Source: Burkholderiaceae bacterium
GTDB taxonomy: Bacteria; Pseudomonadota; Gammaproteobacteria; Burkholderiales; Burkholderiaceae_C
Assembly (NCBI GenBank): GCA_024235855.1
Contig: JACKLN010000004.1
Coordinates: 62,001-126,000, forward strand
Direction: 5' to 3'
DNA: 64,000 nucleotides
Shown: piece after piece, positions 8,372-17,389 of the stretch
How positions within the stretch are numbered: the stretch's first letter is position 1
Layout of the letters: every line of letters starts with the position of its first letter
Notes under the pieces: generated by a model
Told to the model about the DNA's origin: nothing
Seen by the model: only the letters and a program-made list of their open reading frames with translations
The model's database searches: none
Made by a program: the position numbers and the translations under genes

Positions 8372-9622
8372 TCAATCGTCGAAGCGCGTGAACACCAGCG
8401 ACGCGTTGGTACCGCCGAAGCCGAAACTGTTGGACATCACGGTGGTCAACGGCGCGTCCAGCCGTTCGCGCAGCAGGGGCAGGCCCTCGGCGGCCGGGTC
8501 GGGCGTGTCGATGTTGGCCGAGGCGGCGGCGAAGCCCTGCTGCAGCATCAGCAGCGCGTAGATCGCCTCCTGCGCACCAGCCGCCCCCAGCGAATGGCCG
8601 GAGAGGGACTTGGTGGAGCTGATGGCCGGCACCTTGGACAACGCCGGCACGGTGGCCTCGCCCGCGAGCGCGGCGCCGAAGACCTCGCGCACCGCGCCGA
8701 GCTCGGCCGCGTCGCCCACCGGCGTGGACGTGCCATGGGCATTGATGTAGTCCACCGGCCGCTGCACCGTGGCCAGGGCCTGCTGCATGCAGCGCACCGC
8801 ACCTTCGCCCGACGGCGCCACCATGTCGTGACCGTCCGACGTGGCGCCGAAGCCCACCAGTTCGGCCAGGATGGTGGCGCCGCGCGCCTGCGCGTGCTCC
8901 AGCGCCTCGAGCACCAGCATGCCGCCACCGCCGGCGATGACGAAACCATCGCGTGCGCTGTCGAAGGCGCGCGAGGCCTGTTCCGGCCGGTCGTTGTAGC
9001 CGCTGGACATCGCGCCCATGGCGTCGAACAGCAGCGAAAGCTCCCAGCTCTCCTCCTCGCCACCGCCGGCGAAGACCACGTCCTGCTGGCCCCAGGCGAT
9101 CAGCTGCGCGGCGTGGCCGATGCAGTGCGCGCTGGTCGCGCAGGCGGAGCTGATCGAGTAGTTGACGCCCTTGATGCCGAAGCTGGTGGCCAGGCAGGCC
9201 GAGACGGTGCTGCCCATGGTGCGCGTGACCATGAACGGGCCCACGCGCTTGATGCCCTTGGCGCGCAATGTGTCGGCGGCCCAGACCTGGTTGAAGCTGG
9301 ACGCGCCGCCGCTGCCGGCCACCAGGCCGGTGCGCGGGTGCGAGATCTGCGCCTCGGTCAGGCCCGACTGCGCGATCGCCTGCTGCATCGACAGGTAGGC
9401 GTAGGCCGCGGCGTCGCCCATGAAGCGCAGCGTGCGGCGGTCGATGGCCGCCTCGAGCTCCAGCGCCGGGCGGCCGCTGACCTGGCAGCGCAGGCCGCGC
9501 TCGGCATAGACCGGGTTCGCGCGGATGCCCGAGCGGCCCTCGCGCAGGCTGGCGGCCACGTCCTCGACGGTGTTGCCCAGGCTGGAGACGATGCCCTGGC
9601 CGGTGATGACGACGCGGCGCAT
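8372..9622 (-). CDS. fabB: Beta-ketoacyl-ACP synthase I
   Basis: This 416-residue condensing enzyme elongates acyl-ACP with malonyl-ACP and is needed for unsaturated fatty acids. The active-site Cys is in S-S-A-C-A-T-S-A-H-C (near residue 163). The two catalytic His are in N-A-H-G-T-S-T-P-V-G-D and S-G-H-S-L-G-A-A-G-A, and the conserved Lys is in S-S-T-K-S-L. Length and the paired gene argue for FabB rather than FabF. The start codon overlaps the fabA stop (TGATG), so the two are translationally coupled. The 3' end faces two hairpins. Confidence 0.95.
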   Translation of the reverse strand: MRRVVITGQGIVSSLGNTVEDVAASLREGRSGIRANPVYAERGLRCQVSGRPALELEAAIDRRTLRFMGDAAAYAYLSMQQAIAQSGLTEAQISHPRTGLVAGSGGASSFNQVWAADTLRAKGIKRVGPFMVTRTMGSTVSACLATSFGIKGVNYSISSACATSAHCIGHAAQLIAWGQQDVVFAGGGEEESWELSLLFDAMGAMSSGYNDRPEQASRAFDSARDGFVIAGGGGMLVLEALEHAQARGATILAELVGFGATSDGHDMVAPSGEGAVRCMQQALATVQRPVDYINAHGTSTPVGDAAELGAVREVFGAALAGEATVPALSKVPAISSTKSLSGHSLGAAGAQEAIYALLMLQQGFAAASANIDTPDPAAEGLPLLRERLDAPLTTVMSNSFGFGGTNASLVFTRFDD

Positions 9623-10170
9623 CAGAAGGCCTCGGTGGAGGTGAACAGGCCCACCTTCAGGTCGGTGGCCTGGTAGATCTCGCGGTCGTCGGCCAGCACG
9701 CTGCCGTCGGCGATGCCCATCACCAGCTTGCGCTCGATGACGCGCTTGAGGTCCAGCCGGTAGGTCACCTTGGCCACGCTGGGCAGCACCTGGCCGAAGA
9801 ACTTGATCTCGCCGGCGCCCAGCGCACGGCCGCGCCCCGGGTTGCCGCGCCAGCCCAGCCAGAAGCCCACCAGCTGCCACAGCGCGTCCAGGCCCAGGCA
9901 GCCGGGCATCACCGGGTCGGTCTCGAAGTGGCAGTCGAAGAACCAGAGGTCGGGCCGGATGTCGAGCTCGGCCACGATCTGGCCCTTGCCGTGCGCGCCG
10001 CCGGTGTCGTCGATCTGCACGATGCGGTCGAACATCAGCATGTTCGGCAGCGGCAGGCGGGCATTGCCAGGCCCGAAGAGTTCGCCATGGCCGCAGGCCA
10101 GCAGGTCGTCGCGGCCATAGGAGTGGCGACCCAGCTCTCGCTGGCTCGGGCGCGGGGTGGTGGACGTCAT
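9622..10170 (-). CDS. fabA: 3-hydroxydecanoyl-ACP dehydratase/isomerase
   Basis: This 182-residue hot-dog-fold enzyme dehydrates 3-hydroxydecanoyl-ACP and isomerises trans-2 to cis-3-decenoyl-ACP, the branch point of anaerobic unsaturated fatty acid synthesis. The catalytic pair is in C-H-F-E-T-D-P-V-M-P-G-C-L-G-L-D (His near residue 77, Asp near 91). ATG 10170 gives the normal family length; the frame is open to 10317 without support. It is the first gene of a fabA-fabB operon, and its promoter lies in the 212 bases shared with the divergent SirB gene. Confidence 0.95.
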   Translation of the reverse strand: MTSTTPRPSQRELGRHSYGRDDLLACGHGELFGPGNARLPLPNMLMFDRIVQIDDTGGAHGKGQIVAELDIRPDLWFFDCHFETDPVMPGCLGLDALWQLVGFWLGWRGNPGRGRALGAGEIKFFGQVLPSVAKVTYRLDLKRVIERKLVMGIADGSVLADDREIYQATDLKVGLFTSTEAF

Positions 10171-10382
10171 GGGCGGTCGCGGTTGGGGTCTGCAATCCAG
10201 CCGGTGGCCCCTGGGATCCACCGGCGCGTGGCCCGACATTCTGCCTGCGCTGCCTGGGCCGGCGCTGACGGGGCCGCTTGAGCCAGCGCAGCGGCCCGCG
10301 GATCTGCCGGCGCGCAATGGCTGGCATCACGGCCTCCCCGCGATGGCACCGCGCACAATCGGGCGCCGCGACACCCTTCCCG

Positions 10383-10787
10383 ATGTCACTGATCGACCAC
10401 TACGCCACCCTGCGCCAGGCCCACATCGGGCTGGTGGCGCTCAGCGGCGGCTGGTTCCTGCTACGGGCCTCGGGCCGGCTGGCGGGGGCGCGCTGGCCGC
10501 TGGCGCTGCCGGCGCGCGTGGCCAGCTGGGTGATCGACACCGGCCTGCTGACGGCCGGTGCCCTGCTGTGGGCCGCCCTGCAGATCAACCCGCTGGTGCA
10601 GGCCTGGCTGGGCGTCAAGCTGCTGCTGCTGGTGGCCTACGTGGGCCTGGGCACGATGGCGCTGCGCCGGGCGCGCACGAGTGGCGGGCGCCTGGGCTGG
10701 ACCCTGGCCGCGCTGGGCTGCCTGGGCTTCATGGTGTCGGTGGCGGTGGCGCATCACCCGGCGGGGGTCCTGGCTCTGATGGGCTGA
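10383..10787 (+). CDS. SirB-family membrane protein
   Basis: A 134-residue protein with four hydrophobic segments of similar length. The N-terminal Y-x-x-L-x-x-x-H and overall pattern fit the SirB family (invasion gene expression up-regulator in enterobacteria), whose molecular function is unknown. It is divergent from fabA. NnrS follows on the same strand after about 110 bases, so it may be co-transcribed with NnrS and nrdJ. Confidence 0.75.
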   Translation: MSLIDHYATLRQAHIGLVALSGGWFLLRASGRLAGARWPLALPARVASWVIDTGLLTAGALLWAALQINPLVQAWLGVKLLLLVAYVGLGTMALRRARTSGGRLGWTLAALGCLGFMVSVAVAHHPAGVLALMG

Positions 10788-10897
10788 GTCAGGGCGTGGA
10801 ACCCTCCCTGCGGACGGTTCCGCGCCTGACGACGTGGTCGAGCTCTGGGAGACCGTGCGAGGCTTTCAGGCCACATCCGGCCCGCGCTGGCGGGGCG

Positions 10898-12259
10898 ATG
10901 ACCGCCCGGCTTGCGCTGCCGCAAAGCCCCACGCCCGCCGTGGCCCGAGCATCGCGGCCCATGTCGCGAACCCTGCCCCTGCACGTCCACACGCCGGCCG
11001 CGTCACCAGCGCGCGCGCCGACACCACCTCTTCCCCAGTCCGCCCTGGCCTGGCGCCCGGGCCGCCTGCTGTCGGCGCCGCACCGCCTGGCCTTTGCCGC
11101 CGGCACCGCGGTGATGCTGCTGGTGGCGCTGTGGTGGGCCGGCGCGCTGCTGGCGCGCGCCGCCGGCGGGGCCGGGCCGGCCGGTCTGCCCGCAAGCACC
11201 CTGCACGCGCTGCTGATGGGTTTCGGCTTCATGCCGCTGTTCTTCACCGGCTTCCTGTTCACCGCCGGCCCGCGCTGGCTGGGCATGCCGCCGCCGGCCA
11301 TGCGCCACCTGCGCGGCCCGGTGCAGGCGCAGGCTGCCGGCGCCCTGGTGCTGGGCCTGGCCGGGTTTGCGCACGACCCGGCGCTGGCCCGCCTGCTGGC
11401 GGCGCTGGGCCTGGCGGCGCTGGCGGCGGGCTGGGGCCGCGCCGTGCTGCACTTCGCCCGCCTGCTGCTGCGCAGCACGGCCACGGACAAGCTGCACGCC
11501 TCGGTCGTCACGGTCGCGGGGGCCTTGGGCGCCGTGCTGATGGTCGTGGCCGCCGGCAGCGTCGCCGCCGGCGACCTGGCGGCCGTGCACGAGACCGTGC
11601 GCGTGGCGCTGTGGGCCTTCGCCGGCGTGGTCTACGCCGCGGTGGCGCACCGCATGATCCCGTTCTTCAGCGCCGCCGCAGTGCCGGCGCTCGACGCCTG
11701 GCGGCCGCCATGGCTGCTCGCCAGCTTCGTGATGGTGCTCGGCTTCGAGGGTTTCGTGCACTGGGCCCCGGTGCCGCTGGCGCTGCAGGCCGCCATCGAG
11801 GCCGCGGCCGGCCTGGGCTGGACGCTGCTGGCGCTGCGTTGGGGCCTGCTGCACAGCCTGAGGAACCGTCTGCTGGCCATGCTGCATCTGGGCTTCGTCT
11901 GGCTGGGCGTGGCCATGGGGCTGGCGGCGGTGTCGCATGGCCTTCAGGCCGCCGGCCAGCCAGGGCTGGGCCTGGCGCCGTTGCACGCCTACACCATGGG
12001 CTTCCTCGGCAGCACGCTGGTGGCCATGGTCACCCGCGTCAGCGCCGGCCACAGCGGACGTTCGCTGGCGGTCGACACCGGTGCATGGGTGCTCTTCTGG
12101 GTGCTGCAGGCCGCGGTGATCGGGCGCATCATGAGCGACATCGCCCAGCTGCCATGGCTGACCTGGGCGGCCGTGACCTGGGCTGCGGCGCTGCTGCCCT
12201 GGGGCCTGCGCCACCTGGCCTGGTACGGCCGTCCCCGGGTCGACGGCCGGCCGGGCTGA
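10898..12259 (+). CDS. nnrS: NnrS family haem-copper membrane protein
   Basis: A protein of about 453 residues with roughly twelve hydrophobic segments. The stretch L-H-A-L-L-M-G-F-G-F-M-P-L-F-F-T-G-F-L, the downstream A-H-R-M-I-P-F-F and the C-terminal L-H-A-Y-T-M-G are signatures of NnrS, a haem- and copper-containing inner-membrane protein linked to nitric oxide tolerance and denitrification. The start at 10898 follows GGCGGGG; ATG 10961 is possible. Ten bases separate its stop from the nrdJ start, and the nrdJ ribosome site overlaps the end, implying co-transcription. This pairs NO protection with an oxygen-independent ribonucleotide reductase. Confidence 0.88.
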   Translation: MTARLALPQSPTPAVARASRPMSRTLPLHVHTPAASPARAPTPPLPQSALAWRPGRLLSAPHRLAFAAGTAVMLLVALWWAGALLARAAGGAGPAGLPASTLHALLMGFGFMPLFFTGFLFTAGPRWLGMPPPAMRHLRGPVQAQAAGALVLGLAGFAHDPALARLLAALGLAALAAGWGRAVLHFARLLLRSTATDKLHASVVTVAGALGAVLMVVAAGSVAAGDLAAVHETVRVALWAFAGVVYAAVAHRMIPFFSAAAVPALDAWRPPWLLASFVMVLGFEGFVHWAPVPLALQAAIEAAAGLGWTLLALRWGLLHSLRNRLLAMLHLGFVWLGVAMGLAAVSHGLQAAGQPGLGLAPLHAYTMGFLGSTLVAMVTRVSAGHSGRSLAVDTGAWVLFWVLQAAVIGRIMSDIAQLPWLTWAAVTWAAALLPWGLRHLAWYGRPRVDGRPG

Positions 12260-12269
12260 AGGAGCCGCC

Positions 12270-15167
12270 ATGACCACCACCCGCACCCCATCCGCCGCGC
12301 GCACGCTGCCGGCCCAGCCCATCAGCGCCGAGGTGCTGCTGGAGAAATACGCCAAGGGCGACGAAGCCCAGGCCGACGACGTGCGCCGCCGCGTGGCGCG
12401 TGCGCTCGCCGCCGTCGAGGCCCCGGAGCGCCGTGCGCACTGGGAGGCCCGATTCCTGGACGCGCAGCAGCGCGGCTTCGTGCCGGCCGGACGCATCGCC
12501 TCGGCCGCGGGCACCGACCTGGCGGCCACGCTGATCAACTGCTTCGTTCAGCCGGTGGGCGACAGCATCACCGAGGACGAAGACGGTTTCCCGGGCATCT
12601 ACACCGCGCTGGCCCAAGCCGCCGAGACCATGCGCCGCGGCGGCGGCGTGGGCTACGACTTCAGCCGCATCCGCCCGGCCGGCGCCGCGGTGGCCAGCAC
12701 CGCCAGCAGCGCCAGCGGCCCAGTGAGCTACATGCGTGTGTTCGACCGCAGCTGCGAGACGGTGGAGTCCGCCGGGGCGCGCCGCGGCGCGCAGATGGGT
12801 GTGCTGCGCTGCGACCACCCGGACATCGAGGCCTTCATCCACGCCAAGGACGAGGGCGACCTGCGGAACTTCAACGTCTCGGTCGGTGTCACCGACGCCT
12901 TCATGCAGGCGGTGGTGGACGGTGCCGACGTCGAGCTGGTGCACCGGGCCGAGCCCGGCACCAAGCTCAAGGCCGCCGGTGCCCACCAGCGCGGCGACGG
13001 CCTGTGGGTCTACCGCCGCGTGCCGGCGCGCGACCTGTGGGACCAGATCATGCGGTCCACCTACGACCACGCCGAACCCGGCGTGCTGTTCCTGGACCGC
13101 ATCAACGCCGACAACAACCTGGGCTACTGCGAGACGATCGCCGCCACCAACCCCTGCGCCGAGCAGCCCCTGCCGCCGCACGGCTGCTGCTGCCTGGGCA
13201 GCATCGACCTCACCCGTTTCGTGCGCGACCCGTTCGAGGCCACGGCGCGCTTCGACGACGCGGCCTTCGCCGAGGTCTGCGCGGTGGCCGTGCGCATGCT
13301 GGACAACGTGCTCGACGTCACCGTCTGGCCGCTGCCGGAACAGCAGGCCGAGGCGGCGTCCAAGCGCCGCGTGGGCCTGGGCTTCACCGGCCTGGGCGAC
13401 GCGCTGGTGATGCTGGGCCTGCGCTACGACACCGAACCGGCGCGCGATGCTGCGCGCCACATCTCGACCGTGATGCGCGACGCCGCCTACGCCGCCAGCA
13501 GCGACCTGGCCGCCGAACGCGGCGCCTTCCCGCTGTTCAACCGCGACCTCTACCTCAGCGGCGGCCGCTTCGCCAGCCGGCTGCCGGCGGCGCTGAAGGA
13601 GAAGATCCGCGCGCAGGGCATCCGCAATTCGCATCTGCTGTCCATCGCCCCCACCGGCACCATCAGCCTGGCCTTTGCCGACAACGCCAGCAATGGCATC
13701 GAGCCGGCCTTCAGCTGGACCTACACGCGCAAGAAGCGCATGCCCGACGGCACCACCAAGGCCTACGCGGTGGAAGACCACGCCTGGCGGCTGTACCGCC
13801 ACCTGAAGGGCGACGAGGCACCGCTGACCGAGGCCTTCGTCACCGCGCTGGAGATGAGCGCCCAGGCCCATGCCGCCATGGTCGCCGCGGTGGCACCGCT
13901 GGTGGACACGTCGATCAGCAAGACCGTCAACGTGCCGGCCGACTACCCGTATGCCGACTTCCGCGACCTGTACCTGCAGGCGTGGAAGTCGGGCCTGAAG
14001 GGCCTGGCCACCTACCGGCCCAACGGCGTGCTGGGCTCGGTGCTGAGCACGACACCGGCGGCGCCGACACCGGCGCTGCAGGTGCCCGATGGCCAGCACC
14101 CCGACCAGCGCCTGCGCCTGGACAAGCTGCCCGCCCCGGTGCTGGCCAGCCTGCGCTGGCCCGGACGCCCGGAACTGCCCGCGGGCAACCCGGCCTGGAG
14201 CTACATGATCCAGCACCCGTTCGGCGACTTCGCGCTCTTCGTCGGCGAGCTGCCCGACGATGCCGAAGGCCGGTCGCGCGTGTTCGAGGTCTGGGTCAAC
14301 GGCGCCGAGCAGCCGCGCGGCCTGGGCGCGCTGGCCAAGGCGCTGTCGATGGACCTGCGCAGCAACGACGCCGCGTGGCTGAAGCTCAAGCTCGACGCGC
14401 TGGCCACGGTGGCCGAGGAGCGCGCCTTCGAGATGCCGTTCCCGCCCGACGGCACGAAGCGCCTCTTCCCCGGCGTGGTGGCCGCCACCGCGGCAGTGCT
14501 GCGCTGGCGCTGCGAACAGCGCGGTGCCCTCGTCGAAGGCGGGCCGACCCCGGTGCTCGACGCCATGTTCAGCCGCGACGAACCGCGCACCGGCACGTCC
14601 GGCACGCTGGCCTGGGCGGTGGACGTGGACAACCCGGCCACTGGCGAGCGCTTCACGCTCACGCTCAAGGAGGTGGCGCTGGTGGCCCCTGATGGCAGCA
14701 CCGTCACCCGCCCCTGCGCGATGGGCCTGGCGGGCAACTACCCGCGTGCGCTGGACGGCCTGGCGCGCGTGCTGTCGCTGGACATGCGCGTGATCGACCC
14801 GGCCTGGATCGGCATGAAGCTGCGCAAGCTGCTGAACTACGCCGAGCCGCTGGGGCACTTCATGGCCTTCGTGCCCGGGCTGCCCAATGGCGAGCGCCGC
14901 CAGCAGGTCTGGCCCAGCACCGTGGCCTACCTGGCGCGCCTGATCATCCACCGCTACGCGATGCTGGGCGTGCTGGACGAGGCCGGCTACCCGCTGCGCG
15001 AGATGGGCGTGCTGGCCACGCCCGTCGCGGCGGCCGCCGCCGCGCCCGGTGCCACCGTGGTGCCGCAGGCCGGCAAGCCCTGCCCGGAGTGCGGCAACGC
15101 CACGATGATCCACAAGGACGGCTGCGACTTCTGCACCGCCTGCGGCTACGTGGGGCAGTGCGGCTGA
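12270..15167 (+). CDS. nrdJ: Adenosylcobalamin-dependent (class II) ribonucleotide reductase
   Basis: This 965-residue enzyme reduces ribonucleotides with a B12 radical, with or without oxygen. The start follows AAGGAG. Visible motifs are R-R-G-G-G-V-G-Y-D-F, the active-site segment N-P-C-A-E-Q-P-L-P-P-H-G-C-C-C-L-G-S (near residue 292) and S-I-A-P-T-G-T-I-S near residue 455. After about residue 600 comes the long C-terminal extension of the larger class II enzymes. It ends in a zinc-ribbon-like Cys cluster, C-P-E-C-G then C-x2-C-x2-C-G-Y-V-G-Q-C-G, which carries the redox-active tail. No cobalamin riboswitch is visible in the ten-base gap to nnrS. Confidence 0.95.
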   Translation: MTTTRTPSAARTLPAQPISAEVLLEKYAKGDEAQADDVRRRVARALAAVEAPERRAHWEARFLDAQQRGFVPAGRIASAAGTDLAATLINCFVQPVGDSITEDEDGFPGIYTALAQAAETMRRGGGVGYDFSRIRPAGAAVASTASSASGPVSYMRVFDRSCETVESAGARRGAQMGVLRCDHPDIEAFIHAKDEGDLRNFNVSVGVTDAFMQAVVDGADVELVHRAEPGTKLKAAGAHQRGDGLWVYRRVPARDLWDQIMRSTYDHAEPGVLFLDRINADNNLGYCETIAATNPCAEQPLPPHGCCCLGSIDLTRFVRDPFEATARFDDAAFAEVCAVAVRMLDNVLDVTVWPLPEQQAEAASKRRVGLGFTGLGDALVMLGLRYDTEPARDAARHISTVMRDAAYAASSDLAAERGAFPLFNRDLYLSGGRFASRLPAALKEKIRAQGIRNSHLLSIAPTGTISLAFADNASNGIEPAFSWTYTRKKRMPDGTTKAYAVEDHAWRLYRHLKGDEAPLTEAFVTALEMSAQAHAAMVAAVAPLVDTSISKTVNVPADYPYADFRDLYLQAWKSGLKGLATYRPNGVLGSVLSTTPAAPTPALQVPDGQHPDQRLRLDKLPAPVLASLRWPGRPELPAGNPAWSYMIQHPFGDFALFVGELPDDAEGRSRVFEVWVNGAEQPRGLGALAKALSMDLRSNDAAWLKLKLDALATVAEERAFEMPFPPDGTKRLFPGVVAATAAVLRWRCEQRGALVEGGPTPVLDAMFSRDEPRTGTSGTLAWAVDVDNPATGERFTLTLKEVALVAPDGSTVTRPCAMGLAGNYPRALDGLARVLSLDMRVIDPAWIGMKLRKLLNYAEPLGHFMAFVPGLPNGERRQQVWPSTVAYLARLIIHRYAMLGVLDEAGYPLREMGVLATPVAAAAAAPGATVVPQAGKPCPECGNATMIHKDGCDFCTACGYVGQCG

Positions 15168-15277
15168 GGCCGCCACCGCCACGGCGATAGCCGGCAGCAG
15201 CCGCTCGCGTCCCCGGGTGCTGGTGCCGGCCGTGCTCGGCCATACTCGCACCAGGGCAGGTTGGGGAGGCGCAGCGC

Positions 15278-15865
15278 ATGATGGTGTGGGTGGCCTGGCT
15301 GGCAGCGGCGCTGGTGTTCGCGTCTTTCTTCATGAAGACCATCGTGCCGCTGCGCACGATGGCCATTGCCAGCAACCTGGCCTTCATCGCCTACGCGCTG
15401 CTGGGCTGGGGCCAGGGCGTGTTCGACAAGGTCCTGCCCATCCTGGTGCTGCACGGCGCGCTGCTGCCGCTGAACCTGTGGCGGCTGTACGAGGTGCGGC
15501 GCTCGATCAGGGCCGTGCGCGGGATGCAGCAGGTGGGGCCCGATGCCGACTTCCTGACGCCCTACATGCAGCCGCTGCGCATGGCCGCCGGCGAGGTGCT
15601 GTTCCGCCTGGGCGAGCCGGCGGACAAGGTGTATGTGCTGCGTTCGGGCCGCCTGCGCATCGCGGAGTTCGACCGCACGATCGCCGAAGGTGAACTGTTC
15701 GGCGAGGTGGGCGTGTTCCGGGAAGCGGCCAGCCGCACCGGCACCGCCGTGTGCGAGACCGACTGCGAGCTGATGTGGGTGCCGGCGGCCAAGCTGCTGG
15801 AACTCTTCTACCAGGACCAGCGCTTCGCGTTCCTGATCGCGCGGCGGCTGTCGCGCTATGCCTGA
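15278..15865 (+). CDS. Membrane-anchored cyclic-nucleotide-binding protein
   Basis: This 195-residue protein has about three hydrophobic segments in residues 1-75. A cyclic-nucleotide-binding domain (about 90-190) follows, with G-E-V-L-F-R-L-G-E-P-A-D-K-V-Y-V-L-R-S-G-R-L and G-E-L-F-G-E-V-G-V-F. The phosphate-binding cassette resembles F-G-E-x-x-x-x but lacks a clear R-A-A-T, so ligand binding is uncertain. No helix-turn-helix follows, so it is not a Crp-type transcription factor. Burkholderiales carry similar proteins of unknown role. It stands alone after nrdJ, with a small hairpin just past the stop. Confidence 0.75.
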   Translation: MMVWVAWLAAALVFASFFMKTIVPLRTMAIASNLAFIAYALLGWGQGVFDKVLPILVLHGALLPLNLWRLYEVRRSIRAVRGMQQVGPDADFLTPYMQPLRMAAGEVLFRLGEPADKVYVLRSGRLRIAEFDRTIAEGELFGEVGVFREAASRTGTAVCETDCELMWVPAAKLLELFYQDQRFAFLIARRLSRYA

Positions 15866-15882
15866 CCGGACCCCGGGTCTGG
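15866..15882. terminator. Short hairpin between convergent genes
   Basis: CCGGACC (15866-15872) pairs with GGTCTGG (15876-15882), allowing one G-U pair, around a three-base loop. It begins directly behind the stop codon of the cyclic-nucleotide-binding gene and lies before the convergent zrgA stop. A weak terminator candidate. Confidence 0.4.
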
Positions 15883-15903
15883 CTGGCCGCGCCGTCAGCG
15901 CCG

Positions 15904-16458
15904 TCAGCGCCTGAGCTGCACCTCGGCCGCGGCGCTGCGCCGGAGCAGCTGCCGCCCCTGCCCGGCCGGGCCGGCCACGCGCACCTCCAGCCGCTTCATC
16001 GTCGCGAAGCGGTCGAAGAGCTTCAGCGGCAGGCGGTCCAGACGGTCAGGCGCCGTGCAGCGGAAGCGCCAGGTCGCTTCCAGGTCGGCGTGCTCGCCGG
16101 CGTGGTCGTGCGGCTTGGCGTTGGCCGCTTCGGGCTGGAGCACCGGCGCCTCGATGGCCTGGTCCTGCAGCGTGCAGCCTGCCGCCGCCGGCACCAGGAA
16201 CAGCTGGGGCGGGTCGGCCAGGGTGCGCAATGCACGCTCGGCCGCCTGACGCTGCGCCGCGGTCCGGGGCTTGTGCTCGAACCCGACGATGCTGTCCAGC
16301 GGGGAGGTCAGCGTGAGCTGCAGTTCGGCACCGTCGAGCACCGCCTCCAGCTGGGCCTGCCCATGCACGTGGGCATGGCCCTGCGCCACCGCGGGCATGG
16401 ACGCCAGCGCCATGAGCGCGACCACACCGGCCCGCCAGGTTCCCCAGGTCATGCTCAT
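15904..16458 (-). CDS. zrgA: ZrgA-like periplasmic zinc-uptake protein (DUF2796)
   Basis: A 184-residue exported protein with signal peptide ending A-V-A-Q. It is followed by H-A-H-V-H-G-Q-A-Q-L, the hallmark start of DUF2796/ZrgA proteins, and a mid-protein His/Asp segment (K-P-H-D-H-A-G-E-H-A-D-L). ZrgA supports zinc uptake with ZnuABC in Vibrio. The ATG overlaps the znuA stop as ATGA, so it is the last gene of a znuC-znuB-znuA-zrgA operon. It probably hands zinc to ZnuA in the periplasm; that step is inference. Confidence 0.85.
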   Translation of the reverse strand: MSMTWGTWRAGVVALMALASMPAVAQGHAHVHGQAQLEAVLDGAELQLTLTSPLDSIVGFEHKPRTAAQRQAAERALRTLADPPQLFLVPAAAGCTLQDQAIEAPVLQPEAANAKPHDHAGEHADLEATWRFRCTAPDRLDRLPLKLFDRFATMKRLEVRVAGPAGQGRQLLRRSAAAEVQLRR

Positions 16459-17369
16459 CGGGCCTCCACGGCGCGCAGCAGCGCCTGCGTGTTGTGGTCC
16501 ATCATCGTCTCGTAGCTGGCGGCCGGGCCGCCGGCGGCCGACAAGGCATCGGCATACAGGGTGCCGCCGATGACGGCACCGGTCTCGCGCGCGATGCGCT
16601 CGATCAGGCGCGGGTCGCCGGCGCGCTCGAGGAACAGCGCCCGCGAGCCACTGGCCTTGACCTGGCGCACCAGCGCTGCCACGGCGCGCGGCGTGGGCTC
16701 GGCCGCCGACGAGATACCCTGCGCCGACAGGAAGCGCACGCCGTAGGCCGCGCCGTAGTAGCCGAAGGCCTCGTGCGTGGTGATGACCACACGCCGGTCC
16801 GGCGGCACCGCGGCCCAGGCAGCAGCGATGCGCGCGTGCAGCGCCTGCAGGCGCTGCGTGGCGGCCTCGGCGCGTGCCCGGTGACCGGCACAGTGGGCGG
16901 CATCGGCGGCGCACAGGCCGTCGGCGATGCGGGCCACGAAGTGGATGGCGTGGCGCACGTCCTGCCAGGCGTGCGGGTCCACGTCGTGGGCATGGCCGTG
17001 GCCGTGGCCGTGGTCGCTGGCGGCGGCGCGCGGTGTCAGGCCCGCGCTCACGACCACGTGCGTTCCACGGAAGGCGGCGGCGCGCAGGAACCGGTCCATC
17101 CAGCCTTCGAAGCCGAGGCCGTTGGAGAACAGCACGGCCGCACCGGCCACACGCCGCGCCATCGACGGCGTGGGCTGCACGGCGTGGGCGTCGCTGTCGG
17201 GCCCGACCAGCAGGCTGACCTGCACACGGTCGCCGCCGACCTGCTGCACCAGGTCGCCCAGGATGCTGAAGCTGGCGACCACGGACAGTGGCGCATCGGC
17301 CGCTCGGGCCCCGGGGCCGATCAGGCCCAGCAGGGCGGCCAGCAGGAGAAGACGAAGTCGTGATGGCAT
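16455..17369 (-). CDS. znuA: Zinc ABC transporter substrate-binding protein
   Basis: A 304-residue cluster A-I (metal-binding) solute-binding protein. Signal peptide about residues 1-23; S-I-L-G-D-L-V-Q-Q-V-G-G-D follows as in ZnuA/TroA. The first metal His sits in D-A-H-A-V-Q-P. A charged loop D-H-G-H-G-H-G-H-A-H-D (about 118-128) precedes D-P-H-A-W-Q-D, and a further ligand is in T-T-H-E-A-F-G-Y-Y. The His-rich loop favours zinc over manganese. It follows znuB after 20 bases and overlaps zrgA by four. Confidence 0.93.
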   Translation of the reverse strand: MPSRLRLLLLAALLGLIGPGARAADAPLSVVASFSILGDLVQQVGGDRVQVSLLVGPDSDAHAVQPTPSMARRVAGAAVLFSNGLGFEGWMDRFLRAAAFRGTHVVVSAGLTPRAAASDHGHGHGHAHDVDPHAWQDVRHAIHFVARIADGLCAADAAHCAGHRARAEAATQRLQALHARIAAAWAAVPPDRRVVITTHEAFGYYGAAYGVRFLSAQGISSAAEPTPRAVAALVRQVKASGSRALFLERAGDPRLIERIARETGAVIGGTLYADALSAAGGPAASYETMMDHNTQALLRAVEAR

Positions 17370-17389
17370 CGTACGGAAGGGGCAGCAGT

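Noticed and set aside
12259..12270. Cobalamin riboswitch for nrdJ
   Set aside because: Only ten bases separate nrdJ from nnrS, so there is no room for the structure.
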